Shown here one piece after another: positions 36,320 to 45,292 of a DNA stretch of 64,000 bases. The stretch's first letter is position 1. Each line of letters starts with the position of its first letter. The notes beneath the pieces are model-generated. The model ran no database searches. It was not told where the DNA came from and worked only from the letters and a program-made list of their open reading frames with translations. This stretch comes from Berkiella_A sp964633725 (GTDB lineage: Bacteria > Pseudomonadota > Gammaproteobacteria > Berkiellales > Berkiellaceae): assembly GCA_964633725.1 (NCBI GenBank), contig CAZWHY010000002.1:78611-142610 (forward strand). Reading direction: 5' to 3'. Both the position numbers and the translations under genes were made by a program.

Positions 36320-38353
36320 CTATTCCTTGCGTTTAGTTTGACTATGTTTTTCAGGGTTCTTAGGCCAGCTAAAGAAGAAGGTTGCACCATCTCCCTCTTG
36401 AGAGCTCACCCAGACACGGCCACCAAATTGATTGGCTAATTTCTTGACTAATGCTAACCCCATGCCGCTGCCCTCTACTACATCTCGAGACTGCAGTGTT
36501 TGAAACATCTCGAATATTCGACTATGATATTTTTCTGGGATGCCAGGGCCATCATCGGAGACAGAGAACTCATAAAAATCATTTTGTTCTTTTGCGCTTA
36601 TAATGATTTCCCCCTCTTCTTTATGATGATGTTTGATTGCATTACTAATGAGGTTGTGAAATATCTGCTCTAATGGCATTCTGGGGATGGTAATATTTTC
36701 TAGGCTTTTGTCGGCGGTAATACTAATACCATGAGGGGTATGTAATAACGTACTAATATCATGAATTAAATGGGGCGCTTCTATAGACTCAATATTCTCT
36801 AAATTTCTGCCGGCTTTTGAATATTCTAATAAGTCATCTAATAAATGCTCCATTCGAGAGATACGACCACGAAGCTTGTTCATGCGATCTTTGTTTTTTT
36901 CATCTAAATGCTCTGCCAAATCTTCTTCAATCCACCTTGATAAATGATCAATTGCGCGTAAAGGGGATTTTAAATCATGGGAGGCGACAAAAGCAAACTT
37001 GCTCAATTCCTCATTAGAAATATTTAAATCTTCTAAAGTTTTATGGAGAAATTCTTCCGTTATTTTGCGTTCAGAGATATCGCGAATAATGCCGGTGTAT
37101 AGTGGGGCATTACCTATATAAGCCTCGCTGACTGAAAGTTCAATAGGAAATGTTGAGCCATCCTTTCGCTGTGCAGTGACTTCTCGACCTATTCCAATGA
37201 CTTTTTTGGTGCTCGTTTTTTTGTAAGATTCTAAGTAGGTGTCGTGTTGACTATGGTATGGATCGGGCATAAGCATTTTAATATTGTTTCCAATCACTTC
37301 CCTGGCACTAAAGCCAAAAAGTTTTTCACTAGCAAGATTAAAGGATGAAACAATGCCTTGCGCATTGATCGTGATAATGCCATCTACTGTGTTATCTAAA
37401 ATTGTTTGTAGCCGCTTTCTACCAATGTCTTCTTTAATTGTGAGATGTTGTTGCAGCTGATATGTTTTAATATAATCTAACATTAACCCTACAAAAGGAA
37501 TAAAATAGGCTAATATTTTCAGACCATGAGCGATATTAAAGTTATGGTCAAATAGTGCGGTTGAACCAAATGCCATGTGGGTTTCTAGAATGATTTCTGG
37601 GATCAGGGCGATGCATAGGGCAGCGTTTAATAAGTTGGGTTGTCTTTTATAGAGTGTTAAAAATATGGGGGCTGCCAGTATGAAAAGTATTAGGGGTAAA
37701 ACATCATATGGACGAGTGATTAATGCGTGAGGAAATTGTGTTTGGGGTAAGTGTTCGCTTGTCGCCGCATATTGAATTAAAAAGGAAGCAATCGCTGAAA
37801 AGAGGATGCCAACACAAATAATACGCAGGATTCCAATTTTAGCATTAAAACTTCTCCATCTTAAGCAAATGATAACCCCTAAGATTAAAATAGCAGCATT
37901 AAAGCTTCTAGATATTGCCCAGGTAAAAGGAATAAGGTTGGAATTTTCTGCCGAGGCATCAATTAACCGCATAGCTGCTAATGTATGGAAGGCATCCATT
38001 GTACCAGAGCAAAATAAAGCGATACAGATGATCGGCGTTGTAATATCTTTTTTTATTGCAAAATGCGAAAAGCCAATAAGAATTGTCAAGAAGGCTATCA
38101 TGACAGAACTCCACTCCAACAGACCATGTTGTAAGCCACCTGTTATGGTGTTGAATATATGATCTGTCAATTGAGCTTTTGTGGTATCTGGCTGCACCGC
38201 AAGGTGTTTAGAGAATGAATGTGATTCTGAGCTAAAGTCAACTCCAAGCAAACTCAGCAGAAAAGGCAGTATGCACAGTGCTGCAACGGCATATATAGGG
38301 AAGCTTGAAAAAATAGGCGTTATCTTTTCGACATTTTTACTTGTTGGGAACAT
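36320..38353 (-). CDS. Membrane sensor histidine kinase with MASE-like and FixL-like PAS domains
   Basis: 677 residues. A first helix (about 17-37) and seven more hydrophobic segments to about 295 form a MASE3-like sensor (GTMDAFHTLAA). The PAS domain, 313-427, closely follows FixL: MPDPYHSQHDTYLESY, then VIGIGREVTAQRKDGSTFP. His370 and Arg390 coincide with the FixL proximal heme His and the distal Arg, 20 residues apart as in FixL. HisKA has His459 in FAFVASHDLKSPLRAI; the ATPase has NLISNAIKHHH, DDGPGIP and GSGMGLALVKKLA. The DHK box and C-terminus are those of phytochrome-type kinases. It could sense oxygen, redox or membrane state. Confidence 0.9.
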   Translation of the reverse strand: MFPTSKNVEKITPIFSSFPIYAVAALCILPFLLSLLGVDFSSESHSFSKHLAVQPDTTKAQLTDHIFNTITGGLQHGLLEWSSVMIAFLTILIGFSHFAIKKDITTPIICIALFCSGTMDAFHTLAAMRLIDASAENSNLIPFTWAISRSFNAAILILGVIICLRWRSFNAKIGILRIICVGILFSAIASFLIQYAATSEHLPQTQFPHALITRPYDVLPLILFILAAPIFLTLYKRQPNLLNAALCIALIPEIILETHMAFGSTALFDHNFNIAHGLKILAYFIPFVGLMLDYIKTYQLQQHLTIKEDIGRKRLQTILDNTVDGIITINAQGIVSSFNLASEKLFGFSAREVIGNNIKMLMPDPYHSQHDTYLESYKKTSTKKVIGIGREVTAQRKDGSTFPIELSVSEAYIGNAPLYTGIIRDISERKITEEFLHKTLEDLNISNEELSKFAFVASHDLKSPLRAIDHLSRWIEEDLAEHLDEKNKDRMNKLRGRISRMEHLLDDLLEYSKAGRNLENIESIEAPHLIHDISTLLHTPHGISITADKSLENITIPRMPLEQIFHNLISNAIKHHHKEEGEIIISAKEQNDFYEFSVSDDGPGIPEKYHSRIFEMFQTLQSRDVVEGSGMGLALVKKLANQFGGRVWVSSQEGDGATFFFSWPKNPEKHSQTKRKE

Positions 38354-38457
38354 AACAATAAACTTATGGATTCTTCAATATAATATTATTTAAAGAATAT
38401 CATAGTTTTATAGAACTTTAATTTTAAAGCATCAGGAATTAAATACAGATTGCGTTT

Positions 38458-40176
38458 CTAACTTAGTAGAGCTTTCATTTTTGAGAGGGGAAGTGGTTTG
38501 CTAAACAAATATCCCTGTGCAATTTTACAGTTCATTTCTGTTAGTGCACTTGCATGTTGATGAAACTCGACACCTTCTGCGACTACCGCTAAGCCAAAGT
38601 TATGGCCAATATCAATAATAGATTTTACAACTTGATAATCATATTTATTTGAGTTCATAGACTGTACAAAAGATTTATCTATTTTGATTTCATGAATGGG
38701 CATGACTTCTTTGAGCTGGGTCAAGGATGAGAAGCCGGTGCCAAAATCATCAATTGAAAATTTTATACCGAGATCACGAAGTTTTGCGAGTGTATTGAGT
38801 CCAGCAGCATGCTCAATAATAAATGATTCTGTAATTTCTATCTCAACAGATTGGGGCGGTACATCATTATGAATGAGTGCTTTTTGAAACATATTAAAAT
38901 AATTAGGATCTAATAGCTCTTTAGGGGATGCATTGATGGAAATTCTAGGGACATTATCAATACTGTTGAGCAAGGTTTTATAATCTTTTAATGCTTGGTG
39001 AACAATCATTTTGCCGAGATCTTGCATGATGCCAATATCATGGGCAATAGCCACTAATTTCTCGGGAGATAATAGCCCATATTGGGGATGGTCGCATCGT
39101 AACAATGCTTCAAAGCCAATAATTTTCCCAGACAGCAAGTCATACTGGGGTTGATAATTCAAAAATAAGTTACCACCGTATAGCTCCTCTCTTAGTGCCC
39201 CCTCTAACTTCACTCTTTCCATGGTTTCATTTTGTAGGTTTTCGGAATAAAAGCAATACGTATTTCGTTTCTTGTTTTTTGCAGCGTACATACTTTGGTC
39301 GGCACATTGTATCAATTCATCTATGTTTTTTCCGTCTCTTGGAAATAAGGCGATACCAATACTTGCGCCAATATTTGCCGTTTTGCCTTCCAAATCGTAC
39401 TGGCCACCAATAGACGTGATAAGTTTTTCTGCAATAATGGAGATGTCTCTAATATGTTTGACGTTATTGAGCCCGACAACAAACTCGTCGCCACCAAAGC
39501 GTGCTAGAACATCTCCTTTGCGTAAACAGTTAGAAATTTTCTTAGCAACTAACTTTAGCAGAATATCTCCTTTTTGATGTCCCAGTGTGTCATTGACTAA
39601 CTTGAAATGATCTAAATCCATAAATAAAAGTGCTAAACTTTGGTTGTTTCTTTGGGCCGTCGCAAGGTTGCTTTCAAATATTTTTTTAAATGAAAATCTA
39701 TTTAAAAGAGAGGTCAATGAGTCGTGATAAGCCAAGTTACTTAGCTCGGTTTTCTGTAATTGGATTTTATTTTCTAGTATTTGTTTTTCTATGGCATTAT
39801 TGATAGCTCGTTCTAGCCCTTCAGGGGTGATATCATTTTTGACAATATAGTCTTTTGCACCATTTTTAAGTGCCTCAACAGCGACTTGTTCAGCCCCTTG
39901 TCCGGTAAACATTAATATTGGAATGGATGACAATGCTTTATTTTTAGACAGTGTTTTTAAAACATCAATGCCACTCTGATCGGGGAGGTTGTAGTCTAAT
40001 AAAATACAGTCCGGTGCCTTAGTTTCGCAAGCTTTAAGACCCTCTGCTGCGCTTAAAGCATAGAAAACCTGGTAGTTTGTATTGCTTCTAGACAAATTTT
40101 CCATATAGATCATTCTGTCTATTTCATCATCATCGATAATTAAGATGTTGATTGGTTGTGTAGATTGAGCAGACAT
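38458..40176 (-). CDS. Response regulator with GGDEF and EAL domains (c-di-GMP turnover)
   Basis: 572 residues. An N-terminal receiver (Asp61 in LLDYNLPDQSG), then GGDEF (ARFGGDEF at 225-232, with an RxxD inhibitory site RKGD at 219-222), then EAL (GFEALLR at 354-360, with ISINASP, EITES, DDFGTGFSS, KIDKSFV and VAEGVE). All key catalytic residues of both domains are present, so it may make or degrade cyclic di-GMP, switched by phosphorylation. It lies upstream of the FixL-like kinase on the same strand, separated by 104 bp. Confidence 0.93.
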   Translation of the reverse strand: MSAQSTQPINILIIDDDEIDRMIYMENLSRSNTNYQVFYALSAAEGLKACETKAPDCILLDYNLPDQSGIDVLKTLSKNKALSSIPILMFTGQGAEQVAVEALKNGAKDYIVKNDITPEGLERAINNAIEKQILENKIQLQKTELSNLAYHDSLTSLLNRFSFKKIFESNLATAQRNNQSLALLFMDLDHFKLVNDTLGHQKGDILLKLVAKKISNCLRKGDVLARFGGDEFVVGLNNVKHIRDISIIAEKLITSIGGQYDLEGKTANIGASIGIALFPRDGKNIDELIQCADQSMYAAKNKKRNTYCFYSENLQNETMERVKLEGALREELYGGNLFLNYQPQYDLLSGKIIGFEALLRCDHPQYGLLSPEKLVAIAHDIGIMQDLGKMIVHQALKDYKTLLNSIDNVPRISINASPKELLDPNYFNMFQKALIHNDVPPQSVEIEITESFIIEHAAGLNTLAKLRDLGIKFSIDDFGTGFSSLTQLKEVMPIHEIKIDKSFVQSMNSNKYDYQVVKSIIDIGHNFGLAVVAEGVEFHQHASALTEMNCKIAQGYLFSKPLPLSKMKALLS

Positions 40177-40262
40177 GGAAGCGCCTAAAATTGATGGTGC
40201 ATATCGTTTTATCGGTTACGCGAAGCAGTTCTTGAAGTGTTTTTAAAAGGCTGATTGTAACG

Positions 40263-40288
40263 GCAGTGCCCTACGGTTGTAGGGCTGC
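40263..40288. other. Inverted repeat between phosphatase and GGDEF-EAL genes
   Basis: GCCCTAC-GGTT-GTAGGGC forms a perfect 7-bp stem, extendable with a bulge to GCAG/TGC. It lies 24 bp downstream of the minus-strand phosphatase stop. No T run follows on either strand, so termination is uncertain. Confidence 0.5.
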
Positions 40289-40311
40289 ATCTCATGTGAG
40301 GAAAAGAAGAA

Positions 40312-40944
40312 TCAGCATTTTTCTATATTCAAGCTTTCTTTGGTGATAGGCAATGTAATGCTGTCAGCTGTTTTGAGCTTTATCACCTCATTGGTGAGTA
40401 AATCTATTAATTGCTTAGAAGGAGAGCCATGCGTCACGACCACAATATCGCCTTCTGGGTATTGTTGAATAATATCGTTATAAAAACTTTGCATACGACA
40501 GCGTAGAGCAGTTTTATCTTCCCCACCGACAGTTGGATTATCCCAGTCTAGCGTATTGGGGTTATATTGCTTGCCTTCAAAACTGCCGGCTTGGACTTCA
40601 ATCACACGGCTATCAAAAATAATTTTTTTAGGTGAGAACAATCCAGCTTTGGCCAATATTTTGGCAGTTTGTTTGGTGCGAGGTAATGGTGAGGTAATCA
40701 CTGCAGCGATATGTCTTTTGCCAAATCCTTGAATTTTAAGTTTACGGGCAGTGTAAGCTGCTTGCTCTTTACCTGTTTCTGTTAAAAAGGCAGGGCGATA
40801 ATTTGGATGTTTTGGATTACTATTATAAAAATTGCCAACATTGTGCTCTGCTTGTCCATGCCGCACAATGGTGATATACCGTTCTGAACCATAGGCGACA
40901 GATTGGATGAACAATAATATAATCGCAATGTATTTTAACTTCAT
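40312..40944 (-). CDS. Exported histidine phosphatase family protein
   Basis: 210 residues. A short signal peptide (1-19) is followed at once by IVRHGQAEHN, the phospho-His motif of the branch-1 (phosphoglycerate-mutase-like) superfamily. TSPLPRTKQTA, VIEVQAGSFEG and the second His in VVTHGSPSKQL complete the catalytic set. The leader places it in the periplasm, unlike most family members. Substrate unknown. It is downstream of the SCO1 gene with a 27-bp gap, so it may be the tail of the cytochrome oxidase assembly operon. Confidence 0.85.
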   Translation of the reverse strand: MKLKYIAIILLFIQSVAYGSERYITIVRHGQAEHNVGNFYNSNPKHPNYRPAFLTETGKEQAAYTARKLKIQGFGKRHIAAVITSPLPRTKQTAKILAKAGLFSPKKIIFDSRVIEVQAGSFEGKQYNPNTLDWDNPTVGGEDKTALRCRMQSFYNDIIQQYPEGDIVVVTHGSPSKQLIDLLTNEVIKLKTADSITLPITKESLNIEKC

Positions 40945-40971
40945 AGTATATCCTGTACTGAATTTTGAGTT

Positions 40972-41613
40972 TTAACTTAGACGGTTATGCGCCATAATTT
41001 CTTTAAAGTCATGAGCCACACGATGAGGTTTATCCACAGAGGTAAACACCGCCGCCAATTCCCCTTGTGGATTGATAAGCAAAATAGCACCACTGTGACC
41101 TATGTGCGCGCCATCTAGAACATCGGTTTGTTCTTCTATGTATATGCCTAAATCTTTGGCTAAGTTTTGAATTTGTCCGATATCGCCTGTGAGTCCTTTG
41201 AAGCGTGTGAGTTTAAATTCATCTTTAGAGAAGAATTTGGTGAGTTGTTCTGTGGTATCTATCTCTGGCGTAATAGAGACAAATAAGTACTGCACATAAG
41301 GATTAGGACCAATACGTTGAGAGATATGAGCTAAAGCACGTAGTGTTGTAGGGCAGACATCAGGGCAATTGGTATAGCCAAAAAACATAAAGCTCCAGTT
41401 TTTCTTGAAGCTGTCGTTATTAAAATTATTATTATCTTGATCCGTTAGATTAATAGTGGGTAATGATTTTCCGCCTGGGAGTAATGTGCCGCTGAGTAAT
41501 TTGAGCTCAGTATTTGTTTGAGCCGTTGCATGGGTGACTTGTGCTTCTCTCCATACGCCAATACCAACGGCCAGCGTAATCACTATGGTAATAAATATGG
41601 TATGTGCTTTCAT
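40972..41613 (-). CDS. SCO1/SenC copper chaperone
   Basis: 213 residues from the ATG at 41613 (AGGAC upstream; a TTG one codon earlier is less likely). An N-terminal helix anchors a thioredoxin-like domain facing the periplasm. The copper ligands are the two Cys of GYTNCPDVCPTT and the His of AHIGHSGA. It delivers copper to the CuA centre of cytochrome oxidase subunit II, whose gene heads this gene block. Confidence 0.95.
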   Translation of the reverse strand: MKAHTIFITIVITLAVGIGVWREAQVTHATAQTNTELKLLSGTLLPGGKSLPTINLTDQDNNNFNNDSFKKNWSFMFFGYTNCPDVCPTTLRALAHISQRIGPNPYVQYLFVSITPEIDTTEQLTKFFSKDEFKLTRFKGLTGDIGQIQNLAKDLGIYIEEQTDVLDGAHIGHSGAILLINPQGELAAVFTSVDKPHRVAHDFKEIMAHNRLS

Positions 41614-41637
41614 CAATAATGTCCTAGACTTTTAAGT

Positions 41638-42534
41638 TCAAAAATTCAAATAAAATATTAAATAATGCTCGATGAGCAAGGCAATAAAGATTCCAAATAA
41701 ATAAATAATAGAGTATTGGAATAATCGCCAAGCTATCATAGGGTCGGTACGAAAATATAATTTTAGGGCATAATACATAAAGCCTATATTAAGCCCAATT
41801 AAACTGAATGTTGTGATGGTGCCTGCTAAATTGAGTATGGGCAATAAGAAAGTCGTGACCGCTAATAAGATAGAATATAAAACAATACATTGTTTGGTAA
41901 ATTTTATGCCGTGTGTGACGGGCAGCATGGGCAAGCTGATTTTTTTGTAGTCCTCTACTCTGAAGATAGCAAGCGCCCAAAAATGAGGGGGAGTCCAAAC
42001 GAAAATGATAAGCGCAAGAACAAGCCCCAGACTTTCTATTTGGCCTGTAATCGCCGTTTGGCCTAATAATGGCGGCAAGGCGCCGGTAATACCACCAATG
42101 ACGATATTTTGTGGTGTGGCTTTTTTTAAATAAAGTGTATAAACAAAAGCATATCCAATCAAACTGCTGAGAGTCAGCCAGGCAGTGAGAAGATTGACAA
42201 ATTTTACCAGTACAATCAGCCCAATGACACCCAAGATTAAAGCAAAGCGCATGGTTTGTGCAGAATTGAGCTTGCCGAGCACTAATGGTCTGAACTTAGT
42301 ACGTTGCATTTTTTCATCAATGTGCTTTTCAACTAATTGATTAATCGCCGCAGCGCTGCTGGCACAAAAGCTAATACCAATCGTTGCAAAAACAAAAATA
42401 GAAAAAGGGAACTGGTTGGCCGGGCTGGCAAGCAACATACCAATCCATGCCGTAATCATCATGAGCAGTACGACTTTGGGCTTGCACAATGCCAAATAAT
42501 CACGCCAAGAGGGGGTATAAGATAATGCTTGCAT
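41638..42534 (-). CDS. ctaB: Protoheme IX farnesyltransferase (heme O synthase)
   Basis: 298 residues, nine hydrophobic helices, UbiA superfamily. Adds a farnesyl group to heme B to give heme O. Landmarks are YLALCKPKVVLLMMITAWIG, AAAINQLVEKHIDEKMQRTKFRPL with the first Asp-rich site, and WTPPHFWALAIFRVEDYKKISLPMLPV, split here across the conserved HFW and DY motifs. It lies 2 bp after ctaA and supplies it with substrate. Confidence 0.96.
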   Translation of the reverse strand: MQALSYTPSWRDYLALCKPKVVLLMMITAWIGMLLASPANQFPFSIFVFATIGISFCASSAAAINQLVEKHIDEKMQRTKFRPLVLGKLNSAQTMRFALILGVIGLIVLVKFVNLLTAWLTLSSLIGYAFVYTLYLKKATPQNIVIGGITGALPPLLGQTAITGQIESLGLVLALIIFVWTPPHFWALAIFRVEDYKKISLPMLPVTHGIKFTKQCIVLYSILLAVTTFLLPILNLAGTITTFSLIGLNIGFMYYALKLYFRTDPMIAWRLFQYSIIYLFGIFIALLIEHYLIFYLNF

Positions 42535-42536
42535 GG

Positions 42537-43553
42537 TTATTTCCCGGCTCGAATAAGCTTAAAATTAATATTAAGCAATGTGAGCAGTAAAAGTACCGCT
42601 ACCCCGTTGTGTGATACAGCGACAGCAGTCGGTAGCAATGCCAAAACATTCGTAATGCCCAAAGATATTTGTAAGGTGAGTAGCAGGCTTAGCAGTATGA
42701 CTGAACGCTTCAGCCATCTTTTGGCGTTTGGTTCAATTGTGTTAAGGCGAGTGCACCACAAAGCCAATATTAAACCAAAAGTGATTAGTGTCGTGAGTAA
42801 GGCACCTATTCTATGGGTAAGCTGAATATTCACACGCACAGAATTGCTGAGTTGATCGGGTAAACGCGCTAAGTCCCAAAAAGGAAAAGATTCGGCAAAA
42901 TTTGTATTGGGTAACCACTGTCCTTGGCACATGGGAAAGTCAGTACAAATAAGTGCGGCATAATTTGTACTGACCCAGCCGCCTAGTACGATTTGGCAAA
43001 TGACCACAATTAGTGCAAGCAGGCTCAAGCCAATGAGTTTAGCATTGACCTGCAAAAGAGACGCAGCGTTTTTTTGCAAATATAACCAGCTTATCCACAG
43101 TAATGATAAAGTTGAAAAACCGCCGATTAAATGCAGCAGAACAATAGGGGGATTAAGCCGCATGGTTACTGTAAACATGCCTAATAACGCCTGGCAGATA
43201 ACCAAGCCCACCAAAATAATAGGCAGTTTCATCGGCAAGGCGATTGTTTTACGTACTCTATAAGCCATAAAAGCGATTAACACGATAAATAAGCCTAACG
43301 AACCGGCAAAATAACGATGAACCATTTCCGTTTTGGCTTTGAAATATTCGACCGTGAGTCCGGGGTAAGCATGTTGGGCGAGCTGTATTTCTTGGCTAGT
43401 TTGTGGCGCAGTTAGCTGGCCATAGCAGCCTGGCCAGTCAGGGCAACCTAACCCAGCACCTATTAGGCGCGTGTAAGCGCCTAATAAAATGACCAAAAAA
43501 CTCAGTACTATGCTTAATAGTATAATACGCTTTAGCCCAACTGCCTGCTTCAT
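42537..43553 (-). CDS. ctaA: Heme A synthase
   Basis: 338 residues from the ATG at 43553 (a GTG one codon earlier is the alternative). Oxidises the C8 methyl of heme O to the formyl of heme A. Eight hydrophobic helices with conserved His residues: MVHRYFAGSLG, LLHLIGGFSTL, QLTHRIGALLTT and VAVSHNGVAVLLL. The Glu-rich/Gln pattern GAYTRLIGAGLGCPDWPGCYG, with its Cys pair in the first periplasmic loop, is typical. The product serves the aa3-type oxidase encoded nearby. Confidence 0.95.
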   Translation of the reverse strand: MKQAVGLKRIILLSIVLSFLVILLGAYTRLIGAGLGCPDWPGCYGQLTAPQTSQEIQLAQHAYPGLTVEYFKAKTEMVHRYFAGSLGLFIVLIAFMAYRVRKTIALPMKLPIILVGLVICQALLGMFTVTMRLNPPIVLLHLIGGFSTLSLLWISWLYLQKNAASLLQVNAKLIGLSLLALIVVICQIVLGGWVSTNYAALICTDFPMCQGQWLPNTNFAESFPFWDLARLPDQLSNSVRVNIQLTHRIGALLTTLITFGLILALWCTRLNTIEPNAKRWLKRSVILLSLLLTLQISLGITNVLALLPTAVAVSHNGVAVLLLLTLLNINFKLIRAGK

Positions 43554-43568
43554 CACTGCTCTATCACT

Positions 43569-44183
43569 TTATCCGATTTTTGAATGTTTTAGTAAACGCT
43601 TTATATCTTTTAAGATCTCTTTGTGTGCGGTTGCACCTGAATAACGCATCATGACATAGCCGTTGGGATCGCAAAGATATACTTCTCCTACGCGCTCTCT
43701 ATCTAACAGTACGGAATTTTCGCCTAATAACGCTTGAAAAGATTGCGAGGAAAGTTCTACTTGTTTCATATCAGGGTAATGCTCAAGTACGTAAGCTTCA
43801 CAGGCTTGTTTTTGGCAATCCGGCAAACTAATAAACATGCTGGATACTCGGGAGCTATTCTTGCCTAGTGCGGTGATCATTTGTTTAATATTGTATAAAT
43901 TATCATGGCACTCCTCTAAGCATTTATCGGGCGCCACATACAGTACCCACCATTTTCCTTTTAAAGCATCGCCTTGAAATTTTGCGTTTGTCGTTGTGTC
44001 TTTAAATGAGAGTTGTTGAATACTTTTTGCAGGGCGAATTAAATCGCCATGATGCATGAGTTTGAACTCTCTTTGATCTTGGGTTTGATAGTAATACCAA
44101 GCGATTGCAAACGGTACAACAAATACGAGCAAAAGCACGACTAAAGTCCAAGGGCGTTTTTTAGATGTGTTTGTATCATTCAT
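43569..44183 (-). CDS. Cytochrome oxidase-associated membrane-anchored protein
   Basis: 204 residues with one N-terminal helix (about 13-31) and a periplasmic domain of thioredoxin-like outline: KGKWWVLYVAPDKCLEECHDNLYNI, with C-x3-C in place of a CxxC, and a C-terminal VYLCDPNGYVMMRYS. Such SCO-like proteins of unknown function lie between SURF1 and ctaA in many Gammaproteobacteria, and a role in oxidase assembly or copper handling is inferred from this position. The start overlaps the SURF1 stop as ATGA, so translation is coupled. Confidence 0.8.
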   Translation of the reverse strand: MNDTNTSKKRPWTLVVLLLVFVVPFAIAWYYYQTQDQREFKLMHHGDLIRPAKSIQQLSFKDTTTNAKFQGDALKGKWWVLYVAPDKCLEECHDNLYNIKQMITALGKNSSRVSSMFISLPDCQKQACEAYVLEHYPDMKQVELSSQSFQALLGENSVLLDRERVGEVYLCDPNGYVMMRYSGATAHKEILKDIKRLLKHSKIG

Positions 44184-44929
44184 GGTTTTCTCAATTTCCT
44201 TACAGAGAGCAATGTCATAACAAGTAATACAGCAGCCAAACTAAACCATTGGAAGGCATAGCCAAAATGCTTCTCAGGCGTTAGCCAGGTTTGGCTTTTA
44301 GGAAGCGGAAATACATTGGGTATTTTAGGCTGTTCTAATATTATGATACCAGGTAAAACCGTCCCACCTAGAATCTGACTGAATAAAGTATAATCCATAT
44401 GCTGTACTCTCAAGGGCCAGCTTATAATTTCACTTTCTAAGGTCTTCGTAATTAGAGGGTTAACATACCCTTTTTCCATATATCCTTCAATCGTTATTTG
44501 CTGATTATCGGAGGCTTTTGTCTGGTTTATTTGCATATTTTCTATGTTGGGTAGCTCTTCTCTTGATCTGGAAGCTGGAGTCCAGCCGATATTTAGTAAA
44601 ATAAATTTTTTAGGCTTTATTTCTAGGGGGAGTAGAACGTGATACCCTATTCTGCCTTGATACATTTGATTGTCTAATAGAAAAGCTTGTTGTAGATTCA
44701 GATGCGCCTTAAGGGATATAGGTTTATAGCGTAAGGCAGTAAGCGGTTGGGATAACAGCGTTGTTATATCTATCGTGGTTTCTTGTGATGCTTGTTGCTG
44801 AGCTTGAATCAAGTCTTTTTTTTCATAGCCACGGGAGAGTTGCCAGCGACCGAGTAGGCACAGGCCAATAAATAATAGGGCTATACAAGATAGAATAAGA
44901 AAGGATAGGAAAGATTTTTTTTTAGGCAT
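44180..44929 (-). CDS. SURF1 family cytochrome oxidase assembly protein
   Basis: 249 residues with a helix at each end (about 8-26 and 224-243), as in SURF1. Conserved stretches are LGRWQLSRGYEKKDLI, LDNQMYQGRIGYHVLLPL, LNIGWTPASRSREELP and the C-terminal EKHFGYAFQWFSLA. SURF1 helps insert heme A into subunit I. It diverges from the DUF2909 gene by only 15 bp, so both promoters must lie within neighbouring coding sequence. Confidence 0.93.
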   Translation of the reverse strand: MPKKKSFLSFLILSCIALLFIGLCLLGRWQLSRGYEKKDLIQAQQQASQETTIDITTLLSQPLTALRYKPISLKAHLNLQQAFLLDNQMYQGRIGYHVLLPLEIKPKKFILLNIGWTPASRSREELPNIENMQINQTKASDNQQITIEGYMEKGYVNPLITKTLESEIISWPLRVQHMDYTLFSQILGGTVLPGIIILEQPKIPNVFPLPKSQTWLTPEKHFGYAFQWFSLAAVLLVMTLLSVRKLRKP

Positions 44930-44944
44930 AAGGTTAGCTAGTAA

Positions 44945-45292
44945 ATGGACTCTGAATTTTGGTTGAAATTGCTTGTTTGTGTTTTTTTTCTTAGTATTAT
45001 TCTTAGCCTTGGAACAGGCGTCTACTATATTATTCGGCCTAGTGAGCGGACAGAACGAATGGTCTGGATTTTGACCACTCGTATGGGATTATCTGTCGCG
45101 ATATTTATTATTATGGGTATCTCTATTGGTATGGGCTGGTTAACGCCCAAGAGCCTATTTACGACGCCCAAGGTCCCGTTGGGATTAAGTACACCAGGAA
45201 GAACAAACCCAGCCATACAAAATCTACAAAATGCCAATACCAAGCCGTTGCTTCAAAAGAAAAGTGATGCTCAGGTGAAAAGTGACCTTTGA
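44945..45292 (+). CDS. Twin-transmembrane protein (DUF2909) with an overlapping C-terminal extension
   Basis: 115 residues. Two helices (about 8-29 and 46-65) flank RPSERTERMVWILTTRMGLS, the signature of DUF2909, a small protein found among cytochrome oxidase genes. The family usually ends soon after the second helix (about 70 residues, here GMGWLTP). This copy continues some 45 hydrophilic residues and overlaps the 3' end of ctaE, on the other strand, by 134 bp. The extension looks like read-through into antisense coding sequence after loss of the original stop. Confidence 0.8.
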   Translation: MDSEFWLKLLVCVFFLSIILSLGTGVYYIIRPSERTERMVWILTTRMGLSVAIFIIMGISIGMGWLTPKSLFTTPKVPLGLSTPGRTNPAIQNLQNANTKPLLQKKSDAQVKSDL

